This document shows positions 12,818-25,777 of a DNA stretch of 64,000 nucleotides, piece by piece. Each line of letters opens with the position of its first letter. Position 1 is the first letter of the stretch. The DNA lies in contig OX419756.1 in NCBI GenBank assembly GCA_948567375.1, forward strand, positions 52,776,333 through 52,840,332. The letters run 5' to 3'. The position numbers and the translations under genes are program-made. Source of the stretch: Lunularia cruciata (taxonomy: Eukaryota; Streptophyta; Marchantiopsida; Lunulariales; Lunulariaceae). The notes under the pieces were generated by a model. The model made no database searches and was not told where the DNA came from. It saw nothing but the letters and a program-made list of their open reading frames with translations.

Positions 12818-13916
12818 GATGTCCTAGCAGTTCTTACAGATTTGGTTGTCTTGTCCTTGTGTACACCAAAGCCATGTTCTCTCTTTTAGGTTCCTTTTAA
12901 AATGGATTTGAAGGGATAAATGTTCAAAGGTCTTGAAAGACCTCTGAATATTCCCAAGGCCTTTCCAAACATGATGGTGAGCAAAACATTGTGTGATTGC
13001 AAGAGCTATGAAGCTTTCTTACGGTGCAGATGTCAGGAAATGAAACCAACATACCACTTTTTCATCTATTTTTTGCAGATTTCATGTAGCCATCAGCAGC
13101 TTGGCTACAAATTGTATCATCACCCGGACCCTAGGACCCATCATGGAGGAGAGTGTGAAGTTGTTCGCGTAACCATCGTATCTTAAAGTCTTGTTCAAGC
13201 TTGTAGGTTATGCAGCAAGCAAGGCTCTTGTGAAAACAACTATATTTGCCAGCAAAGCCTCATCCTTGAATCTGACCTTCCCAAGTCTAGCATGCACTAT
13301 ACCAGGTTTGTCAACACAAAAATCTACAAGCCCTTGCTTTACACCTTACACCTTGGCTCTCCTCCTCCTTCCTCTCATCCTACCTTTTTAATCCTCATCA
13401 AATCAATCCTTCCTCCTTATTCCAATCTTTCAATTCTCAGATCCGCTCCTCATTCGCTCCACCTCAAACTCCTACCACAACAATTTATCCACTAACTACA
13501 ATGACAAATATCTCTATTTCTCCCCAAATGACTTGTAATTCTGTCTAACCCTAAATCCACCTCCTCTGCCTCTCAAACATGTTCTCCTACCCCTCCAACA
13601 ACAATTCACTTCATTCTTCCCACAACTTAATCCCTCCTTCCTTCCTCTCCCTTTGATCCTATTATTGCTTCCAACAAGTCTCTATACTAAATGCGTGGAA
13701 TTGTCAATTGCTACAAATTTGCAATCCATAAATCACCATTGAAACCAACACACTCAAGCAACAACACATCTCAAATTACCATCTTCTCAATTGAGTGACC
13801 ATACCATAAGATGCCTCCTGTCACACTCCCCTACTCACTCACCAGGCAAGTGATTCAATGAATCCAACCCTTGCGTACAACAAGCATAATCCTCTAGTTT
13901 GCTATTTTCAACCAAT

Positions 13917-14153
13917 TTGCTCTGATACCCATTTCAAGGTCCAGTTCAGTAATACACAAGAAATACATGCATCATGGTCGACATAAGAAAATACATGGTT
14001 TACCTTATTGAGGCTAAGTCCAAGAACACACCAATAGCTATATTGATAATGAAACTAATGTGTCATAGAGAGCTTCTACCAACTCTCTTATATAGTAGTC
14101 CATCCCTAGACTAACTAAGTGGAGTTACTCAAGACTTGAGTAAACTCCTAACA
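13917..14153 (-). repeat. Copia 5' LTR and primer-binding site
   Basis: The 5' LTR is 13934-14153 on the minus strand. Right after it the minus strand reads TGGGTATCAGAGCAAATTGG (13931 downward), close to the plant tRNA-iMet primer site. ATTTA follows at 14154. Confidence 0.88.
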
Positions 14154-14158
14154 ATTTA

Positions 14159-17100
14159 ATAAATTTGAGTCAATTTAATATATTTGTATTTAAACTAAAA
14201 ATGGAAAAAATATTATAAAGTATTATAAGATATGGTCTAGTTAAAAGAAATATGTAATACCAAAATATTTTGATGATAAGTCTATGATCTATATGAGTCA
14301 ATTTCTTTTTCATATTCTTTTATCTCCTTTTGTTCCTAATGCTCTTGCAAATTGGTACTTTTCAATAAATTTCATATAGAAGAAATGAAAGCAATATACT
14401 AATAATTAATTTTCACTACTAGTAAATCTTGATATTGGTTGTATGTATAATCCAAAAGCTAAGATATGAGAGTTACTTTCTTGGATGAGCTTTTTTCACA
14501 TATCCTTGAAAGGAAAATATAAGGCAGTAAAAATGAATAAAAAAATTTATTTTTACTTTAGATTAGATCATATTTCTTAAAGTAAAATTCTAAGTTAAAA
14601 TCACACAAAAATTTATGTATTTTATCTATTTTGAAAAAATTAGTCTAAAACTTGTTATTTATATGAGATATGGAGTTAATTTTCAAATGTGTAACATAGG
14701 TTTGTATTCACCCATGATTTTATTGAATATATTATGAGAAAAAGAAACAATTCTAAAGTTTATAACTCATAGTAACTACTAATTAGTACTAATGATAAGT
14801 TTTTATATTGGCATGGTATTAAACATAAATACATTATCTAATTATCTTGGAAACCAACTTGTTTAAATAATTATTTTTTATAAATTAAAAATTATCAAAA
14901 ATATTATATCAAAAAAATAATATTATATCTATGATTTTTCTTATAAGCTTTATTATAAAACCTATATTTATATTTACATGGGAATTAATGATCATCCATA
15001 TGTATTATCTATATCTTTTTTCTTGCATCATTGAGCTCATTCAAAATAAGTTAGAAGTAAATGAAAAACTTAAGTTCTATTATACTTTATTAATAATGGA
15101 AAGTACAATAGGTTTTGCATGCATTATACATCTAGGCTATTTACAAGAGCAAATCAATCTAAACTAAATGTCTTCTTGTATCTTCATATTTTTCCTCTTG
15201 ATCATCTTAAGTAGGTGATTATTAGTCTTTGTATTTACCAATTAACCAAATTAACCAGTTTCACCAAGTAGTCAATACCTTAATTATAACATGTAAAGTT
15301 GTGAATTTTGTATCTAATCATCTAAGTTCCTTATTGACCCAACCAAAGATATTACTATTTGTTCTTGTAATCAATAACCACTATGAGATATAATTGCAAC
15401 TATGTTTGTTAAGCTCCATAACTCCAACCATTCATTTCAAGCTAAAAAAGCAAAAAAGTCTAGTCATACCACGAGACAAAGGTCCAAATATTCACCAGCA
15501 AGGTTCTAATTTTGTACAAGGAATGAAATCCAAATAAAATAATAAAATTGCAATTCTAGATATGGAAAATTTTGGCCCTAACCAATATTGAGTTCAAGAA
15601 AAGTTTTTCCAACTATAGTAGAAGAATCAAATCTAGATCCAACAAAGTTATGCAAGTTACAATCAGATTGATATTCTAATTAAAAAATAAACCTAATTAA
15701 TATAAGTGGCTTGGAGATGTATGATTGAGTATTTATATAGTATAAATAAATGTGCTAAAGATGAAGTGTCTATTCAACTATATTGTTGAAGAAGTGAACC
15801 TTAGTGTAAATAGAAACCATTTAATTAAGAAACATGTATTTGAGGGATAAAGAAAGTAAATTCAAAGCTCTTTTGAGCATGCTATAAATAAATGATACGT
15901 TGTGTGATCAAGATTATATTTTCTTGAACAATATGAGAGTGATTGATAAGATATCAAGTGAATGTACTTGGAATTGCAAGTTAATGAATGAATAACTTAC
16001 TAAAATCACAAAATAGTGTCTCATACAATGGAGTATACTAGTTTAAAAAACATTGAGAAAAAATTTCTTAAGTTGTGCATGAGCATAAAAGTAGTAAAAG
16101 AAGTCCTATAAAATTTTGTGTTATATATGATAGAAGCTTGAATCATAAAGGCATCATCTAGATTAATTATGAAATCAAGAGAGAAGAATAATATAACAAT
16201 TCAACCTTTGCATAGTCAAGGTGGTTAGAGGAAATAGAGATAAAAAAAAGGAGAAAAAATCTTAAGGTAGTTATTAATAGGAGCCAAAGAATACACACAA
16301 TCCAACCCCACAATAATATCTGTTGGAAAGGACCCAAATAATCACTAAATACCTGTTCAAAGTATGCAGAATTACAAACATGAATTATATGTATGACAAT
16401 CATAAAATAATTGTATTCTATCATTGGTGTAAGATAAAAGACTAAACATATAATTAATTTAAAACTTGTAATGAAAAATATATCAATTTTTTTTCTAAGA
16501 TGTTATCAGACCCACAAGTCCAAGACATAATACCATACTATAAGCCATGAAGCAACAACAAAATGAAGTAGGAATTGAGTTTGTTAATTTATTTTGATCC
16601 ATCATTGGCCAAATGAAAGGAAATATTAAAACTATTGCTTACTTAGATTAGTACTTTATTACAAGTCTGAAACTTGAACTATTGATAATGATAATACTTC
16701 AAGCCGAGGTAAAAGCTATCAAATTCAACTAGATCCTAGAGGTTGTGGAGCAAAAGATTGAGCAACCTAGAAACCTACTTCTAACAAAACTCACGGCAAA
16801 CGAAGACCAAAAGTAATCTCTAAAAAGGTACAATCAACAATTATCAATGAAGAAACTCTAGCAATGAATTTTTCAACCATAAATTTTTGAAAAATTCAAA
16901 ACCAAAACATACCATAATAAAAATAATTTTAATGAGATTGGATTATTGGATATATTGCTAATCAACTTGTTTGCTAAATATGTTCAAAAGCTAGATCATG
17001 AAAGAAGAAGTTGTCTTCAATTTTGTACAGTATGTGAAAGCAACTCTAATGTAAATAATATCTACAACAAGAAACGGAGTAGACCATAAGTAAATATTGT

Positions 17101-17190
17101 TGTTATATGACGCATAACACTTCAGACTACTCTGATAACAACATTAAAACAAGAAGTCTTATCTATGGATTTTGACTTCTAAAGACATAA
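14159..17190. other. AT-rich spacer between two retroelements
   Basis: Three kilobases of AT-rich DNA with only short chance frames (14931-15167 plus, 16167-16424 minus). I see no recognised domain, RNA gene or LTR. It may be old, unrecognisable element sequence. Confidence 0.6.
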
Positions 17191-17196
17191 GAAAGA

Positions 17197-17692
17197 TGTA
17201 AAAGGTCGTAGAGAGAAAATAAGAGAATGTAAGATTGGAGTGAAATATCACATTGGGACCTTGAATGAAAGGAACTGTGAATGCCTAGCATGAGGTTGGG
17301 CTTTGGTATTTATAAGGAACATACAAGGCTCTTGAGAAATTTCTCAAGAAGTTTCCTAAAAGCTGCACTCTTAGAATGCAAACTAAATTAAATCGAAAGC
17401 TTCTTCCAAGAAGCCGCCTACTTGGCGTGCAACCTAAGCTAGTTGAGAAACTTTCCAAAAAAATTCCTTCTAGAAAGCCACCTACTTAGCATGCAAGCTA
17501 AGCTAGTAAGGAAGCTTCCCAAGAAACTTCCTTCTAGAAGTTGCCACTTGACATACACATTACCCAATACTTTGAAGTTACCAAAAAGCTTCTTAGATGC
17601 TTCTAGTATATTCTTATAATTCTTGTCTAATTTAGCTTATTTATTACTTTATAAGTCGTGGCTAACTTGTTTGTAAAATCCATATTGTTACA
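17197..17692 (-). repeat. Gypsy 3' LTR with internal ~63-bp modules
   Basis: On the minus strand it starts TGTAACAATATGG. A purine tract (ATGGGGGAATA) precedes it on that strand. Inside, about three diverged units of about 63 bp, built on CTACTTGGCATGCAAGCTAA and AAGCTTCCTTCTAGAAG, follow one another (17.39-17.56 kb). Confidence 0.85.
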
Positions 17693-20600
17693 TATTCCCC
17701 CATTGCTAGTTGGTGATGTCCTCGTCATCATGGAAGCTTCAAATTCCGAGATGGCCATTTGTGCATTGTGGAAATGAGAAAGTGACTCTTAGTTGGCATC
17801 ATAAAGGGGATATCCTTTCCAAAGGATTTTGTACTTAGTATGTTGTTGGTTGCCATGTTGAATGTGGCAACATGTAAAGATACAATCAACTTCACACTCC
17901 TCATGATTGTTGATAGGGACAAGAGAATGAGGAGGTTTGATACAAGTGGAAAAGGAAGATGGATTAGAGCAAAAGGTTTCAACTTAGAAATATGGAAGAC
18001 AAGGTGGATTTTCATATGACAAGGCAAGGCAAGTTAATAAGCAACAAGAGAAATGATTTGGATGACATCAGATGGACCTATCCAATTAGGAACAAGTTTA
18101 CAAACTTGGGTACCAAGTGGGAAGTGTAGGTTACTAAAAGAAAGTATGACCTTATCATCAAGTTGAAAGGTGAGATCATGATAATGTTGATCCGCATATT
18201 GCTTTTGAAGATTTTGGGTAACAAGGAGATGAGATTTGGCTTGTTGTAGGGAGTGGGATATTGTGGTCAAGAAGGTGGAAGTATGAGGAACATGAGATAG
18301 AAGATGAGAAACAAGGAGAGAATTTAGAACAAGTGGATCTTGACCAAAATTAAGGAAGAAAAGAGAGAATATGGTGCTTGCATGCTTGGAGTTATTGTAG
18401 GTAAAGCGCAAGAGCTACAAGGCATTCATCCCAATCAATATGGTGAACATTGACAAATGCACAAAATATATCCTCCAAGGTGCAAGTTTCACATTCTATT
18501 GCCCATCAGTTTGAGGATGATAAGCCATCAATAAAGCAAGCTTGGTGTCAAGTAGCTTGAAGAGTGCTTGCCAAATTTTACCAATGGATCAAAGATCACG
18601 GTAAGAGATGAGTACATGAGGCATCCTTTGATGCTTGAAGACATTATCAAAGTAGATCTGGGCCAATGTTGGAGTATCCATTGTATCAAAGGTTGGTGCC
18701 AAATGGATTTTTTTATTAAGCTTTCAACAAACATCACAATTGTTGTATGACCTTACTTTGTCTTTGATAAGGATGTGATGAGATCTAAGCTCATGTATTC
18801 CCATTGAGTAGATGGGATGGGAAATGGTTGAATAAGTCCACTCAGCTTTTGGTTCTTGGCCTTGTTGTGTTTGCAACTCTCACAAGTTTGGATAAAATTT
18901 CAAACATCTTGTGCTATATTGGGCTACCACCATTGGCATTATAGGGTACTTAAGGTCTTGTCCACATCCATGTGACTAGTGATTGATAAGTCATAGGCTT
19001 CTTGAAGGTGCACTAGTGGTTGGAACACAAATACAAGTGGTTGGAACATAGATCCTATTCTCATAGAATAAAAGGTTTTCATTGAAGGAGAAGGTGTTGT
19101 ATTCTTTGTTGTGTGTTGCAAGATGACCTGGTACCATTTGAAAGAAGGAGTCTTGTTGTAAAGAGATCCTAAACTCAAATTGGGTTTTTGAGTCAATTAA
19201 CACTATCATAATTGCCGTTGTGATGAGGTTTAAGAAGAGTCTTCAAATCAGGTCATCATGATAGGGCATTGGGGATGACATGGAACCTATTGGATTTGTA
19301 CTCAAGTTTGATGTCAAACAACTATAGTTTTTCTTCCCATTGAAGATGTCAACTTTTCATGTGCTTTAAATGTAATGTTTACAACAAAGGCTTGTAATTG
19401 GTTTGCATGATCACTTGTTTCCCCAAGAGATAATATCTCCATACCTTAGTGACATGGACCATTGCTAGGTGTTCTTGATCTCCAATAGAGTAGTTCCTTT
19501 TTTGGGTGTTTAGATGGCAAGACACAAAGGCAATGAGATGTACCCATCTAGAAATTCCTATTGCAACATAGTTCTAATGGTAAAGTTAGAAGCATCAAAA
19601 TCAACAACACAAGGTAGTTGAAGATCATTTGGTTGAGGAATAGGTCTCAAAGACACCATATGCTTCAGCTTCTTGAATGCTTATTTGTGCTTGGTGGTCC
19701 ATTGGAGGCTTGAGGTCTTCTCCAAGAGATTGGTCAATGGTGCGGCTACATGAGCATAGTAGTGGATAAAGCATTGGTAAAAACTTGCCAATCCTTTCAA
19801 AATCCATACTTTTATGACATCCTTTGGAGTAGGCCAATCAATAATAGCTTTAATTTTTCCTCTTTTATCTTAATCTCCTTTGATGAGACCTCATGACCCA
19901 AGAAGGTAACTTCCTTCTACCAAAGGCACACTTTGACTTTTTGCAGTAAAACTTCTATTGACGTAGACATCTTATGACTTCTTGTACATGATTCATGTGT
20001 TCTACCTCCATCTTGCTAAAGCTTAAAATATCATCCAAGAACACCATCACATATTGATCCAATAGCCCATCCAACACCTAATGCATCTGATCCATGAAGA
20101 TGCCCAAAGCATTAATGAGCCCAAAAGGTAGAACTCTCCATTCAAAAAGCCCATACCTTGTGCAAAAGGTATTCTTTTATACATCTTCTCTATCAATGGA
20201 AATCTGCTAATAGCCGCTTTGAAGATCCAACTTGGAGAAGTATCATGCTCTACTCAATTGATCTAGCAAGTCATCATTTAAGGCAAAAAATATACATTCT
20301 TCACTGCTTGTTTATTGAAGCCACGACAATCAATACAAAAGTAAAGTCCTCCATCCTTCTCTAGGATAAATAGTATTGGTGCTCCCCAAAGAGATGTATT
20401 ATATCATATGAAATCCTTCTCTAACAACTCTGTCAATGTTATTTGAAGCTCTTCTAGCTCTTTTGGTGAGAGCCAATAGATTGGTCTACTCACTAGAGTA
20501 CTTCTTGGCAATAACTTGATCTTGAAAGGCATATTGCAATTAGAGAGTAACCCTTTCAGCAACTCATCCAAAAATATATATGCAAAATCTTGAACTATCT

Positions 20601-20750
20601 GAGAAATCATTGCTAGATGAGGCTTCTAGCACTCATCAGATTCTCCATACACAATCTGCTTGATCCACATAGCAAAAGTAAGAATATCTTACTCCAAAGC
20701 TTGCTATATGGTTGCTTTACTAACAAACTTCCCACTTGGGACTAACTATT

Positions 20751-21492
20751 GGTAATACTCCGAGGATAGGAGACTTGAAGAGAAATACAAAATAAGAAAT
20801 ACACATTTTCACACTCAAACCTCCGATGCCCCAAAGGAGCACCTTGATTGTATTATATAACAAAGGGTACTACCCTAAAGAAAGCTCCACCCTTGGATTA
20901 GATGCATGGATGGGTGACATGTCAATGATCTCTACCCTTAGATTAGTTGCATGCATGTGTGACATGTCGGTCCTGATCTTTCTGGTTGGTCAAACCACCT
21001 TTGACCAAAGGGAATCTTTAGGGAATCTTCAAATAAGAATCTCCAAATTACATGGGTGAGGTATAGTTGGAAAAACTCTCAATGAGACAAACCAGCAAGG
21101 AGGCTAGCCTTCCCTTTGTTGGGAGGGGGTAATGTGCACATTTTTGAGCCCTAATTCATCCGTTTAGGCCTCTGAATTGGCTCAAGTTTCCAAGCTATTT
21201 TTGTCTCCTACCCTATTAGTAGAAGTCTTCTTTTGGTGACACCTCTATCTAATCTACCTAGCCCATCATACATAACATCCTTCTAGATGTTACCAAGCCA
21301 ATTTTCATCTCTAGCTAATATGTCTAGCTATTGGTATTACAACTTTAGGTTATTTTTGGCTTCTACTCTATTAATAGAAGTACTCTTTTGGTGAGACCTT
21401 TATTTGATCTACCTAGCTTATTATAATATCTTTCTAGATATTACCAAACCAATTTTCACCTCTGGCTAATATGTCTAGCTATTGGTATTACA
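20751..21492 (-). repeat. Solo LTR, TGTAATAC family, long form
   Basis: 742 bp, flanked by perfect duplications CTATT (20746-20750 and 21493-21497). Its transcriptional sense is minus. Two start-type modules are present: GCTATTGGTATTACA occurs both near 21330 and at 21492. It is nested in the gypsy element, between the protease and RT parts. Confidence 0.9.
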
Positions 21493-23124
21493 CTATTCTT
21501 AGATGTCTTACTTAGAGGTGCAAAATAACCTAATTGGTAAATTTTTACTTGGTATTGTACTTGAATTTGTCATTGAGTCTAATAAAATTGAACCTTATGA
21601 TGTTCAAGCCAAGGCAAACCTAAAATAATATCATAGTGTAGAGGTGTCACTACAAATCTCATAAGCTCCAAATACTCTTTCTCAATCTTGAATGTAACAA
21701 GATATGAGGTAAAGAATGCAGAACCCTTTCTGCCACCCACCATCATCAATCAACTTCCAATTATTAGCTTGATTGGAATATATAATTTCTTTGTTACTTA
21801 CACGGATATGTAATTCTTTGAACTTCCAAATCAACCAAAATCCTACAACTACAATCAAATATAATACCTTGCAAGTGAAGCAAACCTGTATAGATCAAGC
21901 CTTCAATCCAATTAGAACTAATCAAGTTCCCAATAGGTGGCTCAAACTCTCTTATTGAAATTCTTCATTTCACTAATCATCATGTTCCATGAACTCCATT
22001 TGGGCAATTTGTCAAGGTCATCCATTCTTGAGTGGACATTCAACAATGTGATGTCCAATTTGGCGACAACAAAAGTAACCACTATATTGTCGTAGTCTTT
22101 CTATATCTATATTGCAAAGTGGTTTTTATTGGACGACATCAATCTCCATTGGTGTCGGATCCTCCACCCGTGTGTAATGCGTTGGTAGGTTCTAGGAAGA
22201 TTGAGGTCAAGACCAAGTTGTTGTAACCAAGGAATCAAAGCGCTCAACCAATTGCATGGCTTCTTCCAAGTATTTGGGCTCTCACATGGTCATTTCCAAT
22301 TTGGTGCATGACTTCAAGCCCCTCAAAAATTCAATCTAGAGCTTTCATCTTTTAGTATATTGAGAATTTACATTATAGTATTTTGGAATTGAGTGATGTA
22401 GCTTCTCACAAAACCAATCTGCTTTAATTTTGCCAATCTATCTCAAGCGGTTGGTGCAACATTTCTAGCTTGGAATTGCCCAATTATTGTGCTCTTGAAT
22501 TCTTCCAATGTTGAGATTGACACAAGATATTGCCATTTAGCTTGCTCCACTTGGAATTGCCACCATAATTTTCCCTCTCTATCCAATTGGCTTGAAGCCA
22601 AGAGAATCTATTTCCATTCATCTTGAAGATTTGTAGCTTCAAAATAGCATTTGAAATCAAACATAAAATTATCCATTGTGCTTGAGAGATCCTTCCTTCA
22701 AATACCTTGGGCTTTGGAAATTAGATTTGCTCTTCTCCTTCTTGAAATTGTGTCCTCTCTACATGCTCTTCTCGTTGATGGTCTCTTTCTTCCAACAATT
22801 GAGTAAGGTGCTTGATTTTTTGTTGCATAGCAAAGATAACTTTGTGCGTTGCCACCATGGCTACTACTCTATCAAATTACCTACAATTATCTAAGTCAAC
22901 ACGTAGATACAACATGTCCACCATTCTCCATAAGTTACAATTGGAAATATCAAGAGTTCATAGATAAGGTGATTCCATTCAAAAAAGTTACGCACAAAGC
23001 GTAAGATGATGAACTGCATGAAATAGTGCTTGGGTAGTGTATGTAAAAAAATCCCAATGGTTTGGGGCAAATGGATTTGGTGGTCCATAAAATTCTATCC
23101 ATCCTATTTCTACTCTGATACACA

Positions 23125-23626
23125 TGTAAAAGCCCAAGGAGAGAAATAAGAGAATGGAAGATTGGAGTGAAAGATCACATTGGGACTCTTGAACAAGTGA
23201 AACTCTAAATGCCTAGCATGGGACTTTGGTATTTATGAGGAACATACAAGGCACTTGAGAAACTTCTCAAGAAGCTTTCTAAAAGTTGCCTTCTTAGAGT
23301 GCAAGTTCAATTAATTGTGAAGTTGCCCAAGAAGCTTCCTCCTAAAAGTTGCCTATTTGGTATGCAAGCTAAGCTAGTCTGGAAACTTTCCAAAAAGTTT
23401 CCTTCTAGAAGCCATCTACTTGGCATGCAAGCTAAACTAGTCAGGGAGCTTCTTAAGAAGTTTCTTCGTAGAAGTTGCAACTTTGCATACATATTACCCA
23501 ATATTTGGAAGGTACCAAGAAGCTTCCTAGATATTTCTAGAACATTCTTATAATTCTTGGCTAAATTGACCTATTTGTTACTTCATAATTGTTAACTAAT
23601 TCATTCATAAACTCCATATTGTTACA
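23125..23626 (-). repeat. Gypsy 5' LTR
   Basis: The partner of 17197-17692, about 502 bp. On the minus strand it is followed by TGTGTATCAGAG (23124 downward), a tRNA-Met-type primer site. The same ~63-bp internal modules are present at about 23.31-23.48 kb. Confidence 0.85.
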
Positions 23627-23631
23627 AATGT

Positions 23632-25300
23632 GTATACATGTCATTATGGATACCTAAAGAAAATAGCAAAACTATAAATGATAAATCAACTAAAGTTAAC
23701 TAAGGATTACAATACATCTCAAGTAAAGAATCATTTCATAGTCTAGATGAGAGTTCTTGACCACAATGCGATCCAAGGAAAGTCAAACACTTCTATTAAT
23801 TACATCCATACCTTCTATCCATACGCTCAAGCAATTCAAACATACTCAATGACTTGCAAAAAAGCATTTGAGCAAAAGAAGTAATTAATATACTTGAATT
23901 AAAGTTCTAGTCAAATTAAACATTCCAAACATATTTTTCAAGATTGGATTATCCAAGCTAACTTTTTGAAGTATTAACAACAAGAAGAATTGAAGCTTAT
24001 ATAGTCAATTACAAAATGGAAAACATAATTTGGTTAAGTCTCAATCTAATCATAGATATAGCTCCTTATACTAAGAGGTTTATCATCAACCACCTAACCT
24101 TACACCCAACTCTCAACCTAACCTAGAGACGGATAGATCTCCAACTAGCATGATATCTCCTTTTTCCTCAAAACAAAATCAGCTTGTATTAAAAAATTTT
24201 GAATGATAATTTAATATGATGATGCTTAAAATTAATACCCACATGATTTAGTTGGATATGTAAATTATATACATGGGAGTGCCACTTAGATTAGAGTAGG
24301 TTATTGTAGGTGGTTTGAAGGGAATTGCATTATTTTATTTATTGATTAAACTGATTTTTCTAGAATATATAATGGAATGATACTTAATTTTAATTTTTAA
24401 ATCTTTTTAATTATTTACTCCATGTTGTACTTTACTATTCAGATTTCTCTCTATTATTCTATGGTAAGTTACCAAATTATAATGTAACTCAAAAATGGAA
24501 AATTTTCAACTTGAAAATATTATTGCTATATAAAAACTTCCATTTATACTGAATTTTCAAGTAGGAAACATTAAATCAAATTAGAACTATAATCCATAAA
24601 AATTGATAAGTATACAAAAAAGAAACAAAGCTCACTAATTTTAATAAGTATGTACTTATGTTTGTACGTTTTGGCTTTCAAGAACAATAACCATAAAATA
24701 CAACCTAACCCATTATATAACTGATTAGAACTAAGAGTTTCAGAGTAACAATCCGTTACATGTAAGATGATATACTAGGTATTAGAGAATTTATAAAAGC
24801 TCTCCAAAAAATTAACATAAATATATTTCTTACTTATTAGCATAGTTATATTTTCTTATTATATTTTATCTAGCCAGATAAAATATATATATTAATTATT
24901 GATTATAAATATATATTCATATCATATATGAAAGTATAACTTAACTCTCTTTTCCTCACAATAATGTCAATAGATATCAATTCACATTAATATTAAACAT
25001 TCATTAACTTCCCTATCTTATATAGCTTTATATAAAGGTTTAGTAATTTTTGGAAACGTTTTAATATTTCAATACAAAAGCAATATAATGCTTAATGTAG
25101 AGAAAATTAAGATCTATCTTATTCATAAAGACTGAAGGGATAAAATATTGACATTGTGTAATGTCTTATATTATGAAACTTAACTTAAAATATCACTATT
25201 ACACTAAATTCGAGATAGTAAATCAAAGACACATTCATCCTAATATTAATCTCATCTGCTATTCAACCTTTATATGTTTAGTATCATATTACTAAATGCA
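23632..25300. other. AT-rich spacer upstream of the gene island
   Basis: AT-rich DNA with no coding signal or repeat I can name. G+C rises from about 25.3 kb toward the M16 gene. Confidence 0.6.
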
Positions 25301-25777
25301 TCGTCCCGTTATTGGATTATAGATTATGGATAATTATGAGACTAATCGTCACGTCATAAGCCAAGTTAGTTACAAAATATATACAAAGTCTGATTGTAAA
25401 AACTATTCGAATAACACCTTTCAAATAAATCTGTAATGGTGACAATTCATTTATCATTTCGTTTATTCTTGGATTAAATCGTGCTCGATCCTATTTCGCT
25501 CATTCTTGGATTAAAACGCATAGATTTCTTGTACAGGACAGGTGGACAACCACAGGAGCCCCTTAGTGACGTCCTCCTCCTCAATCTAAGCTGTCGCCCA
25601 ATTCAGAGACTGCTGTGATTCGTGGCGCACTGGAAAAAATCAAGGATTGCTAGATTGCACTGGCACGGGTTATTGCGCCTGTTAATTTCGAAGAATAGCG
25701 GAGGCCATGAGGTGACGAAATTACGAGTTGCTAAGCATAAGCAGGTGCGGAAATTTACGCCTTCGAAAGGAGGAGCT
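25301..25777 (+). promoter_or_regulatory. Presumed promoter/5' leader of the M16 gene
   Basis: This is the transition from AT-rich spacer to gene. The string ATTCTTGGATTAAA occurs twice (near 25466 and 25503), each time before a CGCT/CGTGCT context. The reading frame is open upstream to 25622 but has no in-frame ATG before 25778. The promoter role is inferred from position only. Confidence 0.3.

Larger units (their letters stand above)
6374..14153 (-). mobile_element. Ty1-copia LTR retrotransposon, full-length but broken
   Basis: The coding strand is minus. The two LTRs are about 220 bp and are flanked by the target duplication ATTTA (6369-6373 and 14154-14158). The element carries a tRNA-Met-type primer site and a purine tract. 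Recognisable parts, in transcriptional order, are a gag zinc-knuckle region (about 11.06-10.83 kb), a pre-integrase/protease part (10.81-10.28 kb), integrase (10.01-9.72 kb), reverse transcriptase (8.96-7.98 kb) and the RNase H end (6975-6775). That order is typical of copia. Two solo LTRs of another family are nested in it (7174-7908 and 12231-12817). The coding region has many breaks. The two LTRs differ at roughly one base in eight by eye, so the insertion is old. Confidence 0.9.
17197..23626 (-). mobile_element. Ty3-gypsy LTR retrotransposon, broken
   Basis: The coding strand is minus, with two LTRs of about 500 bp. Recognisable parts in transcriptional order are: gag with a C-Y-F-C-x4-H-x4-C knuckle near 22.0-22.08 kb; protease and start of RT (about 22.0-20.4 kb, including D-E-L near 20.58 kb and L-S-P-K-E-L-E-E-L near 20.46 kb); the RT box V-F-L-D-D near 20.04 kb; RNase H and integrase (about 19.8-18.03 kb, with F-T-Y-N-N-S-x-H-A-S-T near 18.4 kb); then H-x-V-F-H-x-S-x-L-K-P and a possible chromodomain-like tail (18.03-17.73 kb). 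The integrase C-terminal part suggests the chromovirus side of the family. A solo LTR of another family is nested at 20751-21492. Many breaks; old by LTR divergence. The flanking 5-mers (AAAGA and AATGT) do not match. Confidence 0.87.

Noticed and set aside
17192-23631. Target duplication for the 17-kb gypsy element
   Set aside because: The flanking 5-mers AAAGA and AATGT do not match, so none is claimed.
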